Shown: piece after piece, positions 47,791 to 61,200 of the stretch | Numbering within the stretch: position 1 is the first letter of the stretch | How the letters are laid out: each line of letters opens with the position of its first letter | From: Salarias fasciatus | Lineage: Eukaryota > Chordata > Actinopteri > Blenniiformes > Blenniidae | Direction: 5' to 3' | Assembly (NCBI RefSeq): GCF_902148845.1 | Contig: NC_043766.1 | Coordinates: forward strand, 19,046,094 to 19,110,093 | Length of the DNA: 64,000 nt | Notes under the pieces: generated by a model | What the model saw: only the letters and a program-made list of their open reading frames with translations | The model's database searches: none | Told to the model about the DNA's origin: nothing | Made by a program: the position numbers and the translations under genes

Positions 47791-49860
47791 TTGTGTCTGA
47801 AAGCCCCCATGATACCCCTGATCCCTCCAAGCCACCCCTCCTCTTTCATTGAAACACACCATAATCGTGTTACAAAACACTGCGGCTGGCATTCCCAGTA
47901 TCGCCCTATTTATTAGTCCTGAGATTCGCAACATTTCTTTCCTTATCTTTTACTACAGTGACTTACACTTCGCTGTTCCTCTGCACTCTGAGCTCTGTGG
48001 TTCACCCTTTCATAGTCACTGTTTTTCAGATTCGTTGTGCACACACGCTTGTCTTCTCTGCATCGCACTTTGATTTTCACCTGCCGGTTCTCATCGAGAC
48101 CCTCTGACTCTGTACTGAGCTGCTGTTTCTGGATGCCTGGCATCCTCTTCTCTGTGTACCTCCCCCCACCCTTCTTCAGTCTGATAGTCATGTATTGTAA
48201 TGTTGACAACTGGACTTTTTGCTCTTGATGGTTGAATTGTATTTTTACGGTTTTTGAAGTTTAATGTTTTCTTCCTTGGTTTGTTTTTGTCTGTTTTTTT
48301 TTTTTTTTCTTATTCCATTCTTTGGTCTGAAGCCTGCGTGCGCCTTTTGTCTCACTCCCTTCTTTCCGCTCACTCAACATCAGTGTTTGGTTCTTTTGTC
48401 TTCATAGGCCTGAAAATCCATACAAGTAACCCTTCCTAGATTGGTTCCAGCTTTAAAAATAGGCGCTCTAACCTGCTCATGCACCGCTGACCTGGTGCCT
48501 GGAGAAGACCAGACACTGACTCGCGACAGTGACAGTGGAGCTGAGATTAAACCAAAGCTACACAGGCATTGGGGTTCAGAAAATTTACTTGCCTTTTGGG
48601 CAGGCTCAGAGCAGATCTGCCGCTGTGTAATAGTCCTTGTGGCAGTACTGGTGATCTGTACCGTAGTTGTTGCTCTGTGCCTTGGGCCTCTAGTGACCTA
48701 TTCCAGCAGAGCCCCACATCTCCTTCAAGTTTATATGCTTGCTGGTCAACCTGTGTTAAGCTGCAGACTGACCCCAGCAGTAGAAGAGGCTTTCAACACA
48801 CTATTCCTTTCATAAATCGGGAACAAAATGGAAAGATACAAAAATAACAGAAAGATTGGATTGCAACTTTGGGAGCAGAGCCAAAGTATAATGGAACATT
48901 TTATTTTTACTTGATTACAGTTTTGTGTCAGATCAAAGCACTTTTGTTCACTTCAGCTTCATCTGAAGCCATATTGGATTCATGCAAAAGAACTTCTGTT
49001 TTTGTAACATAGAGGGTTTATTTTTTTAATTCACTCCCCGAAGCCCTCGGTTGTATCACCCTTTGGTCAGCTTATGATAAAAAGTCACGTCACTGAGGCC
49101 GACTGCAAACTCTGTAAACTCAAAAGCGTAATAATTAACTCCTTGCGTTCAGTTGTAAGTCATATTGTTAACGCTTATATTATGAACTGGTGAGTGACTT
49201 AAGCCTCACTCTGAATCTGTATTTGTTTTTGATGTATTTGTAAGAAAGCATCCGCAGTTGGCGGCAGCAGTTTACTTGCTCTTGGTGTGAAGTGTGTCAC
49301 ATTAGTTTTACGTCTCGAGAGCTCTTGCTATACCAGATGAAAACCAGTTGACAGGCGCCCAGAAAAATCTCTGCTGTTTCTTTCCCCTTCAGATACTGCC
49401 TTGCCATTTCTTTGTGCATTTACATGTTATGTGGAACATGAAAGATCTTTGAAGAATAAAAATAAAAGTGAGAATTGGCCCCCTCTGTAAGAGGTACTTG
49501 ATGTTTCAGCTTTTATCATTCATGTTTCTAGTAACTGCCCCGTCCAGCACAACTTAACCTTGTAGTAGCAAGCGAGAAACTGACATGGTAGCGTCTGTTT
49601 TCATTTATACTGGTAAGGCCCATAACATAAGTCAGATGTTGTAAATAATTATGGTGTTTTTGATCTGAAGTCAGCTCAGCCATTCCAATAAATCCTCAGT
49701 CCCTGTAGTAGCCTTAATACAGAGGCGATCAGCTGTTTTTCAGGAATATCAATAGAAAATGATAAGGTGAAACCAAGAAGCAACTCTTCTATAATCATAC
49801 ACTGGTCTCATTCTTATCATCCTGTGCACAATATTAGAATAAAGTTTGTATATTGCATGA
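47791..49860 (+). other. ap3d1: ap3d1 3' UTR, two poly-A choices
   Basis: About 2 kb after the stop with only chance open frames. AATAAA at 49455-49460 and at 49838-49843 (the latter followed by GT-rich sequence) are the likeliest 3' ends. Extent is inferred from these signals. Confidence 0.5.
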
Positions 49861-51654
49861 TTAGGAATGTACACTCTTCATTTCCTTTTTTGTTTGATGG
49901 ACATGTTTTCACAAACTAAAACTTGTCATTCCATGTTCCTTTTTTTTTCCCCCTCAAATGAAGTTTACTTGGCCATTCTTTGATTTTGTCAGTGTTGTGT
50001 TTTTATCTCTTTTACGTTCAGATAATTACAATAAGTGAGATCACTGAATGTTTTAAATTATTAAACACAGGAAGGAAGGGGGTTCTGTTAGGTGTCAGGA
50101 CAATGTGGGCGTGGGGCTCAGAATGAGTGAAATAGTACAGGTCACCTGAAACAGTGTACTGAGAGGCAACCCACTCTGTCTTAAATACCTGTTGGTTTCA
50201 GTTGTAGTGAGTTATTTTACCATGTTTGGCTTGTGATGTTGAAATATACTCTCATATGACAGCTTTTTAAAGGTCCTGTCTTTTTATTTCTCCATATTCA
50301 ACTATCAAGATGTACAATGTCATGTTTTAAAGGGGACAACATAAACTATCTACATTCCCTCTACAGAAAGTCCACCTAAATGAGAAAAAAATTAAATAAA
50401 ATAAAGGTTGTAAGAATACGTAAGCTGTGGTCTTTCACTTTGTGTGTCACATTTAATTGATGAACACTGATGCAGGGCTGAACCTGTGCTCAGGCAGACT
50501 GTTATTTTGGTGATGCAGTGTGCTGTGTGAACTTCAACGCCCAGAAAGCTTTGTTCTGCAGCAGGATTGATCAACTCTCCTCCTTACTGACACAGAAATG
50601 AAAAAAGTTCAGTCAACCAGCCTGCAGATTTTGAGTTTCATATATGTAACTATATTGTTTGTACCCAAAGGTCATTGAATAGCCTTTGTTTGTTTGACAA
50701 CAACACAGCAGCCAGTGAACGTCAAAGCTGCATTATAATACAAAACAAGCATTGTTCAAACCTCTAATGGTTCTCCACAAATATTTTCTTCTGAAGAAAC
50801 AAAGGTTTTTCTTACGAGCTTAGTGAGTCTGATTGTTTCTGATCTAAAAGTAAAACAATTCCTCCAAATTCTATGATGATCATGCAGTGATTAAAAATAA
50901 ACGAATTCAAGCAAATGCTGAGTAGTATTTATTTAAAAAAACAAAGCCAACAAGGCCATGGTGAGATGCTTTTTTCTGAGGGAATATGCACTTCTCACAC
51001 AAAAAGTACTGAAACACTGAACTCTTGGACATGTGCTTTCAACATTTTAAGGAAGTTCACATAATGTTCACCTGTTAAGATTATAGTCCATTTTAGGTTC
51101 ATTGTGAAATTTCACTTTTTGTGAGTATTTAACAAAGCATGGTGGAGATGGAACTATCAGGCAGGAGGAGAAGAGACAATAAATTAAAAAAAAATATTCA
51201 GCATTAGGGTTAGCACTTCAGAGAAGTTTTCCATGACTTTTAGATATGTGAGGACAGGGAAAATGTGTTCGGTTGCAAAAGTCAGATTTTAGCAAAACAG
51301 ACAAATATAAAAAGAAATTAAATGAAAAAAATCACTACAAATATGGTCCTGGTAATTAGATGAACAAGAAAGTAATCTCATGTGTTTAAGGTTTTGGTAT
51401 TCAGATTTTTTTAATCAATTAGCTCAATAAGCCTGCAATTTTAAAGATATCTTGATATGTCACAAAATTGAAGTCTTCTGAAAATTTCCTTCAGACACTG
51501 AAAAAAATGCAAAAAATTTTGTGAAATGCTGCATGTTGTATTGAGATATGTACATTATTTGGGAAATGAGTTTTTTTTTCCTTCCAAAAAAAAAAGCAAA
51601 CGTGATCTTGGTAACAGTGAGTTTATGAAGAAAACTATAAAATTAATTTAAAAA
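49861..51654. other. Intergenic, AT-rich, no gene
   Basis: AT-rich sequence between ap3d1 and a LINE fragment. No conserved frame, RNA gene or clear repeat structure is visible. Confidence 0.5.
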
Positions 51655-52330
51655 ATTGAATGTAAATAAAGCAGACTTTATTCAAGGATTCTTGACTGTC
51701 ATACCAGTACACCATGCATGCACTGGAGTCCGACACTTTTACAGTTCCACCGGCTCCATCCAGTTCTTTGATATAAGTATGTATGAAATATGTAAAGAAT
51801 GAACTAGAATAAGATAAGCAATAAAATGGAATAGAAAGGTAAAACGTAATAGGTACAATAAAAAAAAACCTTTTTCAGTAATGAACAAATAAATAGGTGT
51901 GTGATGTCAGTTTAGTTACAGGCAGGTTATTGGTTATTGGTTGCTGCAGAGCTGTTGGGCATCACCACTGCCCCTCAGCCTGGTGGTCCTGCTCTTGATG
52001 CTCCGCAGCCTCCTGCCTGAGGGGAGGGGGGCAAACAGTGAGTGTGGGTACAGTTCTACAAGACGCAGAGTGCCCACTTCCTGCATCTACTGGTGTAAAT
52101 GTCTGTGGTGGAGGGTAGACTGCTCCCCATCCGCCTGGCAGCCTTCAGCACCCTCTGCAGAGCGTTCCTCTCCCCAGCAGAGCAGCTGTTAGACCACACC
52201 CTGATCCAGGAGCGGGGGACCGTCTCCACCGCACACCTGGAGGAACTGCTCATCACTGAGCTCCCAAGTCCAGCAGGCCAGGTGCACAACCAGACACCTG
52301 GACCCAGAGACCACCTCCCAAGTTATATAT
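51655..52330 (-). mobile_element. LINE 3' fragment (L2/CR1/Rex-like), reverse-transcriptase C-terminus
   Basis: Minus-strand frames read ERNALQRVLKAARRMGSSLP and TDIYTSRCRK, then in another frame PLPSGRRLRSIKSRTTRLRG, the closing part of fish LINE reverse-transcriptase ORFs (AERKALQRVVxxA..., IYxxRCxxKA, LLPSGRRYRSIxxxTxRxxxSF). At least one frameshift separates them. The 3' UTR runs to a TTGAATAAAGTCTGC tail near 51665-51680. This is a 5'-truncated, dead copy of about 0.67 kb. Confidence 0.75.
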
Positions 52331-52699
52331 GGTGAAATAATAAGATCATTATTAAAAAAAAACAAACAAAAAAAAAAACTTTTTACATTTCAATAATAAT
52401 TTCAGAAATTACAGAATGTTCTCCATTAAAAAAAATCAAAACATTAGATAATTTGTGGATAATTCAGAAAAAAAAGATTTTTCGATTTGAGGTAATGTGG
52501 GTTTTTGAGGAAATTGGCATTTTTGATTTTAAATAAAATGGAAAACAAATACATTGATTTATTGACACTTGTATGAGGGAATTGCAAATAAACTTTAAAC
52601 TTTCTCAAGATGAAAAGTAACATTTGATATTTGTGGCTATGAATACCAGCTGTTTAATGACAAAGTTGTCGTTTCACATGCGAATCTTGTTTTGAAAAA
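52331..52699. other. AT-rich spacer before cdc34
   Basis: A-rich runs (about 52352-52379) and low-complexity AT sequence; nothing recognisable. Confidence 0.5.
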
Positions 52700-52878
52700 T
52701 TCATTTATTGTGAAGCTGTGACCGGAAGTGCTGCTCACGCCCACCTCCGGATGGGCACTCCGCTGCTCTTCAAAGCGTCAACAGCGGACAGACGATTCTG
52801 TGCGGACGCCTCCGTCCCGGCGCTGGTTTTGCCCCCTTGTGCTGTGTCTCGTCTGTTTGCCCCCAGCCGAGGTGGATC
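52700..52878 (+). promoter_or_regulatory. cdc34: cdc34 promoter and 5' UTR with a GABP/ETS site
   Basis: ACCGGAAGTG at 52721-52730 is a full-consensus GABPA/ETS site at the point where the sequence turns from AT-rich to CpG-rich, about 150 bp before the ATG. No TATA box is seen. Confidence 0.55.
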
Positions 52879-55800
52879 ATGGCTCAGCGCGTGTTTTATC
52901 CCGCCAGTTCGAGGGTGACTCTCAAGCAAGAGCTGAAGAACCTCCAGGACGAGCCCGTGGAAGGCTTCAGGATAACTTTGGTGGACGAGTCAGACATGTA
53001 CAGCTGGGAGGTGGCGATATTCGGACCCCCAGACACGCACTACCAGGGGGGCTACTTTAAGGTGAGCGGCTAATGTGAGCTAATGGTGGCGCGGTTGTTC
53101 CCACTTTAGTCCTGCAAACAGCTTCGAGTTGACCTGAAGCGCTCAGGTGGTCTGAGCGCGAGCCGCAACTGCGGCTCATTACCATCAGCAACTCGTCTGA
53201 TTGTCCGCTAACCTGACATTGACGCTCAGTGCTACTTTTCTACAACTTTAAATCAACTCCAGTCAGGCTCAGATTATTCACTTTAGTCCTCTCAGTCTCC
53301 TGGACACCGGAACTTTTTCCCCAATCGCTTTGTCTGTGCATAAATTGCAGATTTCTGCAGAGCATGACCACGCTTAATAATTTTATTGGTAACCCCCCCC
53401 CCCCCCCCCCCCCCCCCATAGCTAATTAAATCAATCAGTGCAAATTAACCGCTTGTCTTCTTTTTCCTTCTCATTTTCCTCAAAGGCAGCCAATCATCAC
53501 TTCTGACACCTGCGCCTATGATGAGCTCTGAAGTGAACTTTGATTCTCTGGTTTGTTATAATAATAATAAATATTGATGTTGTAGAATCAACCACTTTGC
53601 ATGAATTGTTTTAGTGGAAGGTTATTTTTTTAAAGATGAGATGTAATGCTGTTGGTTCTCCTTTATGTAAGTTACTTAAAGGTGCATTAAGGAGTTTGCA
53701 CGTTTTATGCGAAACAACGGCCCCTGCAGGCCTTGGGCGTAACTGCAGCTTAGTGAAACACTCGTGTCTGTGGCTTGCGTCCATGTACGTGCACGGAACA
53801 GGGGAAGTCCTTTATGAGGACATAATTCATTCTGGCCCTCTCGCATACATATATTCTACTTACACATACATATATTGTCACGCTTGTACACACACATATT
53901 CTCCTTTCACATACATATATTCTCCTTGCACATATTGTCACACTTACACACATATTCTCCTTGCACACACATGTATTGTCACGCTTACACACATATTCTC
54001 CTTGCACATACATATATTGTCAAGCTTCCACACACACATATTCTTCTGTCACAAGAATACATTCTCCTAAATAAGTAGGCATATATGCATATGTACAAAG
54101 AAAATATAATAATGCATTGGTTTTATATAGCGCTTTTCTGGACACTCAAAGATGCTTTACATTGCATTATTCATTCTCTCCGTACTGGGTGGTGGTAAGC
54201 TACTACTGTAGCCACAGCTGCCCTGGGGCAGACTGACGGAAGCGATGCTGCCAATCTACGCCATTGGCCCCTTCGACCACAACCAACCATTCACTCTCAC
54301 AACTTTCATACTTAGGCAAGGTGGGTGAAGTGTCTTGCCCAAGGACACAACAACAGTTTTATGCCTGCGGGAGCGGGGATCGAACCGCCAACATTCCGGT
54401 TATAAGACACTGTCGCCCCATATATATGTAAGAGAAGAATGTGTGTGTGTGCGAGTGAGTATAGTGGAAAAGGAAGTGCACTGTGATTGGCTGAGAAATT
54501 CAAGCAGGCAGGTCTTGTTCAGATCAGTGAACTTTTTTTTTTTTTTAGTTAGCATAACAGTCACAGAACTTACTGAAACAAATTAAACTGAACATTTCAC
54601 TTAATCAATACAAGCACAAACTAATTATTTCAATAATAACTGGAATATATATTCCTCGATCAGAAAATTACGGACAATAAAAAAATACTAATATAACACA
54701 CAACAAGTATCTACGGAAGCCCAAGAGGCTCAAAACGCAAATCACAAATTCATCTAGAATTATCAGATTCTTATCACTGTTCGTAAGGAGAATATATGTG
54801 TGTGTAAGAGTGACAATATATGTGTGTCCAAGGAGAATATATGTTTGTGTAAGCATGAGAATATATGTATGTGCAAGAAGAATATGTGTGTAAGCATGAG
54901 AATATATGTATGTGAAAGGAGAATATATGTGTATGTGCAAGGAGAATGTATGTGTGTGAGAGGGCCAGAATGAATTATGTCTTGTACGGCGCCTCATAGT
55001 CCTTCCTCGCTCTTTAAGTAGCACTGGAGTAAAATCTAAGTTTCTTTTGCCTGGTGGGGTCTGTGCTGGAGCTGTGGCAGTGCTAGAAGTCGGTCTTTTC
55101 TTACTTTCTGGAAGATCCATCCTCAATACTGCTCAGTTAAGCATCTGGCGGAGTAATGGCGGACAAAACGAAACCTAAGAAATCAGGCCAGCGGGAGCGC
55201 GCATTACGTCACATCATCTCAAATTCTCCCCAAAAAAATTCTGGTGCAGGACCGGCACTTTCAAGCGACAATTTAGCAATGACAACAAAGTTGATTCTAA
55301 TCTTTGGAAATATGACTGTGGAATGCACACCGGAATTGACTGAAAAACATACAAAAATCTTGCAGCACGATCATCTTAATTGCATTAACACGCCCAACCA
55401 TAGAGATGGGCAGAGTGTCCCAAAATTCAATGTTTTTCTGTAGCTGGCTCATCTTCTTATCTCAATTTAACTTTAGCAGCTGTGACAGTTTTCAAATTAC
55501 TGTGATACCGAGGCACTCAGATGTTTCTTTAACAACTCTAAATGGTGTTTTGCTCAAGTACTCCAAGTCTACGTTGTCTGAAAGGGGCATGAGTTCACTT
55601 TTAGTCCAGTTTATCTTATAGCCAGAGAACTGACCAAACTTGTTAATCAATTTTAGTAACGGGTCAAGGGAACGTCTTGGTTCTTTCATAAATAGGACTA
55701 CGTCATCTGCGTAAGCTGAAAATTTATGCGAGTGATTTTCATGTATTATAGGCAATATTTGTGGATCCATACGTATATGGTTTGCAAGGGGCTCGAGCAT

Positions 55801-58153
55801 CAAAGCAAAAATAAACTGAGAAATTGGGTCTCCCTGACGTGTCCCACGATATAACGAAAAGGTGCCGAGAGATTATTGTTAGTTACCGAAGCTGTAGGTT
55901 CCTTATACAATATTCTAATCCAGTTAAGAATCACCAAAGCCAAACTTAGTCAATACAGAAAACATATATGGCCGCTCAACTTGGTCAAAGGCTTTCTCTG
56001 CATCTAAAGCAATGACTACTGAATCATCTGAGTACCTTTTCTGACTATAGATTAAATTAAAATGTCTACGCAAATTGAAAAAAATAAGACGTTTGGGAAT
56101 AAAACCAGTCTGGTCTGAATGGATTTGCTATATGATCTTTAAGGCGGTTTGATAATACTTTAGTCAAAATTTTGGTCTCAACCGATAGAAGAGTGATAGG
56201 CCGATATGATGATACAGATAAGGGGTCCCGATCCTTTTTTAGAATCAATGAAATGATGCCATGATAGAAAGAACTTGGTAATGAGCCAGACAGTTTAACA
56301 TGCTGAAACATACGGAAAATGAGAGGAGCTAATAACGTCGAATATGCTTTATAAAATTCAGCCCCTAAACCATCTGGTCCAGGGGCTTTATTATTAGGAA
56401 GCTGACCAATAGCTTCCTTTATCTCATTCAATGTGATATCAGCATCCAAATCTTTTACTGCAAAATTATCTAACTTGGGAAGTTTGCATTTCTCCAGAAA
56501 GTCTTTCATTATTAGCAGTTCTGTTGAGCACTTCGAACTATATAAATCAAAGTAAAAATCTTCAAAGCACTTATTAATGCCTATTGGATCCCTAATATTG
56601 TTTCCATTCTTCTCTTTAACCGACAGGATTGTTTGTGAGCCCTGTGTTTTTCTTAGTATTCAGGCAAGCAACTTGTGGGGCTTTTCTCCAAATTCAAAAA
56701 AATTATGTTTACACTGAGCAATCTGCAGACAAACTTTCCTGTGAAGTAAGGTGTTATATTCACACCTCAACTTTGTAATTTTGCCAAATAAATCTATTGA
56801 TGGGGTTGCTTGGTTGGCATGTTCTAAATGTTGCAATTTTGACTCTAGGTCACAAAGTGCTGCATCTTCAGATTTTCGCGTTGCTGCATTAAACGAAATA
56901 ACATGACCACGAATTTCCACTTTCAAACCTTCCCACAAGATTGTATCATTTACATCCCCCATATCATTGTCTTTTATATAAGTTGAGATATGATCCTCAA
57001 ATTTTTAATAAATAATAAAATAATAATCTTTTAATAAAGTCAGATCACAACGCCAACTTCTTCTTCCTGCATTAGCCAGGGCCATGTCAAGGTCAATAGA
57101 TACTGGGCTATGGTCAGAAACCAAAATAGGATGGTAAGTTCCATCTTTTAAAGACAGGGGTAAGATTTGAGTCTAAGAGCACATAGTCGATGCGAGAGTA
57201 TGTACCATGAACAGGAGAAAAGAAAGAATAGGCTCTGCCTGCGGGATACAGCAGTCGCCACGCATCGACAAGGTTCATATTTCTTAGCGCCCCTTTTACA
57301 ATTTGACTAGACTTTGACTGCTGAGAGCTGAGAGCTGTTGAGCTTTTGTCCAGTTGAGTGTCCAATATTAGATTCATGTCCCCTACAATTATAAAATTGG
57401 AACAGTTTGGTATCATTTTGAGAATCTTTAGAAAAAAACTCTGGGGAATCAAAATTTGGGCCATATATATTTACAAATGTTACTGGAATAGAATTTAATT
57501 GACCAGTTGGAAGCAAAAACCTGCCCTCTGGGTCTGCTGTAACCATACTTTGACAGAAGGGAATGTTTTTTCTGAATAAAATTGACACCCCTCTAGCTTT
57601 GGAACCGAAATTAGCATTATATGCTTGACCCAACCAGTTAGCACGTAGCACTCACTGAAAACAACGCTTGGCATGAGTCGCCTGTAAACAAATTACATCA
57701 GGCTGCAGCTTTTTTAAATATGCAAGAACTTTTGCCCTTTTGACAGGATTTCCAACACCTTTCACATTCCAAGTAACAATTCTCATAATAGAATTGATTG
57801 CTTTAGACATCAAGACTGAAAAAACTTAATTGACTGCCCCACCAAACATTCTGCACACACCCACAAAGGAAAAAAATGCATAAGAAAGCACAACAGAATA
57901 ACCACAAAAAAAAAAGAAGAAAAAAATACACATGCACCCACGTACGGACACACCCCCACAAAAACAGGACAAAACAAGAAGAAGAAGAAAAAAAAAAAGA
58001 GCAGCCTCCCCAACTGAAGCCCAGCTCTGACCCTTCCGAACGAAAGAGAGCAATGTAATAGCCACTGGCCCTTAAACCCCATCACTCTACTCCACACCAG
58101 CAAATTCAAAGATAAGGAAATAATAATAATAATAATGATAATAGTAATAATAG

Positions 58154-58212
<59 letters not shown>

Positions 58213-61200
58213 ATAATAATAATAATAGTTAAAAAAATACAAAATATAACTCACCCACAAATCAGCAGCAGTATCATATGTACACTTACAATTTGAGTAG
58301 AAGCTGCCACCAAGTATTAATGAATCTCCCAACAATTCAACATATACAGCCTAGTATTCATTAGGGTCCACTTGAAAATTGTCCATAATATCAAAAAGTA
58401 AGTTGCACCCACTTCGGCCGCACTATTCAGTTGTGATTTTGTCCATTCAACTTCTCATCGAGGAGCCTCATCACCATCTCAGGCTTTTCGAAGACATGCT
58501 TTTCCTCATCCAGAGTCACCACAAATCGAGCAGGGTAGTAGAAACCATAGCGCAGACTGGCCTCTCTGCATCGCTTCCGGACGTTGTCGAACCCCTTACG
58601 CTGTGCAATCACGTCTGGAGTCAGATCAGGAAAAATGAACACGCTTGCTCCATTGTAGTGAAGTTGTCCCTTTTTCACTGCAAGCCTCAGGATACCCTCC
58701 CGCATTTGGTAATAGTGTAGGCGAACGACAGATGGCCTCGATTTGCCCCCATCAGCTGGTTTGGGGCCCAAAGCGTGGTGCGCCCTGTCCACAACGAGCT
58801 TACCAGTGAAGTGTTCCTCCCCCATAAGATTGGGAATAAGCTCTTTCCCCTGTTCTGCCCCTTCTTTAATGCCGATAATTGTGATGTTCTGGCGAAGCTG
58901 GAATGAGCTTCAAGTTGGCCCAGTTTCGTGTGATTCTGGCGCTGTCCCTGTTGTAGTGAGGGGCAGAGAGACTCCAACTCTGCTATATGGATGTCGTGTT
59001 CGTTGACGGCCTCCTCGATGTCATGTATCTTCCCGGACATTGTGGTTAGTGTGGTCTGCACGGCGGAAATCTTCGTTGAGATTTCACCAGATTTGTTGTC
59101 CACAGCCACAGCCGATCGCCTGCATGATATCAGCAGACGACGGGTTCACACCTGTATCCAGGTTAGCCGCAGTTAGCTTGTTAGCTAGTCTAGCTTCTTC
59201 AGTAGCACTCGGGGCTAACTCGAGGTCTTCTGCGGCAGCTTGCTCGGGTCTTCTAGAGCTACCTGTAGCTTTCGACTTCTTGGGCGGCATCTACACGATG
59301 ATCTTGACAATAAAAGTCCGAATGGGCAGCGAAAAAATCTTCAGTGTCTCCTTGAAAAAGGGTGCAATTCTTAAGGCTGGTGCGGAGCTCCCGTGCACAC
59401 GTCTACTCCATAGCGAGCCAAAACCACGCCCCCTGGCTGGGAGAGTAATATGTCAATATTTTATACCTTTTTACTGCTAATAAAGACTGATTAAACATAT
59501 ATGTTCTTGAAAGAAATGCTAGAAATCTACTTATATCATTAAGAAGTTTGACATGTGCGTTGGTCTAGTACTGTGCCGTGACGTTAAGCTAGCGTTAAGC
59601 ACCGTACTATGCACCTTCACATCGGATGACATATTGGAGGCACATTTCGAGGGGCGGGCACATTTTGACAGAACACTGTCGCTGTGCCGTGGCCACCGTC
59701 GGAGTGACTCCGTCACACACTAGTTTGTCTTGGCTGGTTTTAAAAGCTGCAAAGTAAGTTGTTCTGTAAGCTGCTAAATGGACTGCTACCATTCAGCCAT
59801 CATTCTCATGTTGCTTATGATTTTTTTTTTTAACTCGCTGGTAGACACTTCCTGAAAGTAGGAGCACTCAGGGGCTCCTGCTGCTGTGGCCCCTCTGATC
59901 CTCTGTGCTGCGCCACAGTAAGGCCCACCCCACGCCTTGCTCGTTTCGGATTGAGTTGGGAGCATTTTAGCCTTGATAATATACTATGTTTTTTAGACTT
60001 GAATTGCTCCCAGGTGCCTGTAAAGAAGAAAAGCTCCTGCTGTCAAATTGGGTATATGACACTGCCGGTCTAAAGCCAGTTTTTCAGATTAACTCCGCTC
60101 ATGCAGTTGGGTAGCAAAGAAGAGAGATGCTTCCAAAATGTGTGGAAGCTATCTATTGATAGTGTGTTGGGATGTTATTCACTATGAATGTTCAAATTTC
60201 ACTGTAGAATGTCACCTGCTGATAATTGACACTTTCCCTGCTGAGTTGGTTCAGATTCCAAAAAGATTTGACTTGAAAGTGGTTTGACCTCACAAATTAA
60301 CTCACATTTACCCTGTACCCTTTCTAATTGACTTTTGTTTTTGGCTGCATTTGCTGAGCAAAGCATTGTCTTTTCATGTTTAGAGTTATCTCTTTCAAAC
60401 CTCACAGTGAGTTGTACTTCCTGCTTTTGAGGTAGCTCTTAGCTTTACCTTTAGCTTTTTTCAAGTGGGTGAACATGTGGCCCTGGTCGTGCTTCTGCAG
60501 GCAGTGTTTGGTGTGTCTGTGTGGGTGCTGTGCACAGGATTCCTTTGTTGGGCCAGGAAAGCTCCGTCTGGCTGTGAAATCCACTGCATGGCTGTGGCTG
60601 ATTGTTTTTTCTTGGTTTCCACCTAACCAGTTTGCCATATTCCCTATTTTTACCATGTTACCCAAACAAAAAGCCGTGACCCACCACACATCTGGGCGTC
60701 CACGGGAAACTGGACTGTTACTGACGTCAGGTGAAGCTTGGCTAAGTCAGGCATTTGTCTCACTTCGGTGTTGCTTTCAGAGGGTCACACATTCCGGCTG
60801 GAGGCACACAGTGAACTGAGACATATTGAAATGTCATTCAAACTAGATTAGATAACTATCCTGGATCCGTAGTGCCTGAGTAAACACCGCAAGTTATCAG
60901 AATTAGCCGACCACTTACCTCCAGGTGTTATTTCCAGTCAGTGCTGCTGGGACATTTCTTAGTTTTGTTCTACTTTGACAAAGTTTCTCTCCAGGCTCTG
61001 TCCTGTGGGAGGGGCCCGTTGGTCCTGTTTCCAGCTGTCCTCTTGGAACATGGATGAAGCGGAGGGGCTGAGCTGACTTGATTCAGGAGTGTTAAAACAG
61101 TGACTCACTTTGTGTGTGGATATTGTGCATGTTGAATTTGTGAGGTTTATAAAGGATGCTTTATTCGGTCGGAGACCTCACAAACCAATGCTTCAAATGC

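Larger units (their letters stand above)
55270..59440 (-). mobile_element. L1-like LINE, 3'-truncated and inactive, antisense in cdc34 intron 1
   Basis: About 4.2 kb of an L1-clade element: 5' UTR from about 59440 to 59291, ORF1 (59290 to about 58427), an inter-ORF spacer with an expanded TAC microsatellite, and ORF2 from 57810 with endonuclease and reverse transcriptase. The match to L1 ends near 55270 after a segment related to RFLYLFQSIPVxIPKSFF, so the last part of ORF2 and the 3' tail are missing; an unrelated repeat follows. Loss of the 3' end is not the usual 5' truncation and suggests later deletion or replacement. Several frameshifts and stops make it inactive. Orientation is opposite to cdc34, as is common for intronic L1 copies. 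Confidence 0.85.

Noticed and set aside
48441-48815. 124-codon open frame after ap3d1
   Set aside because: It lies in the ap3d1 3' UTR, with low-complexity hydrophobic content and no family resemblance.
53843-54065. CRISPR-like regular repeats
   Set aside because: Units are degenerate and contiguous with no unique spacers, in a vertebrate intron; it is a minisatellite.
59040-59480. 146-codon plus-strand frame
   Set aside because: Antisense of the L1 5' UTR and ORF1 start; no independent signal.
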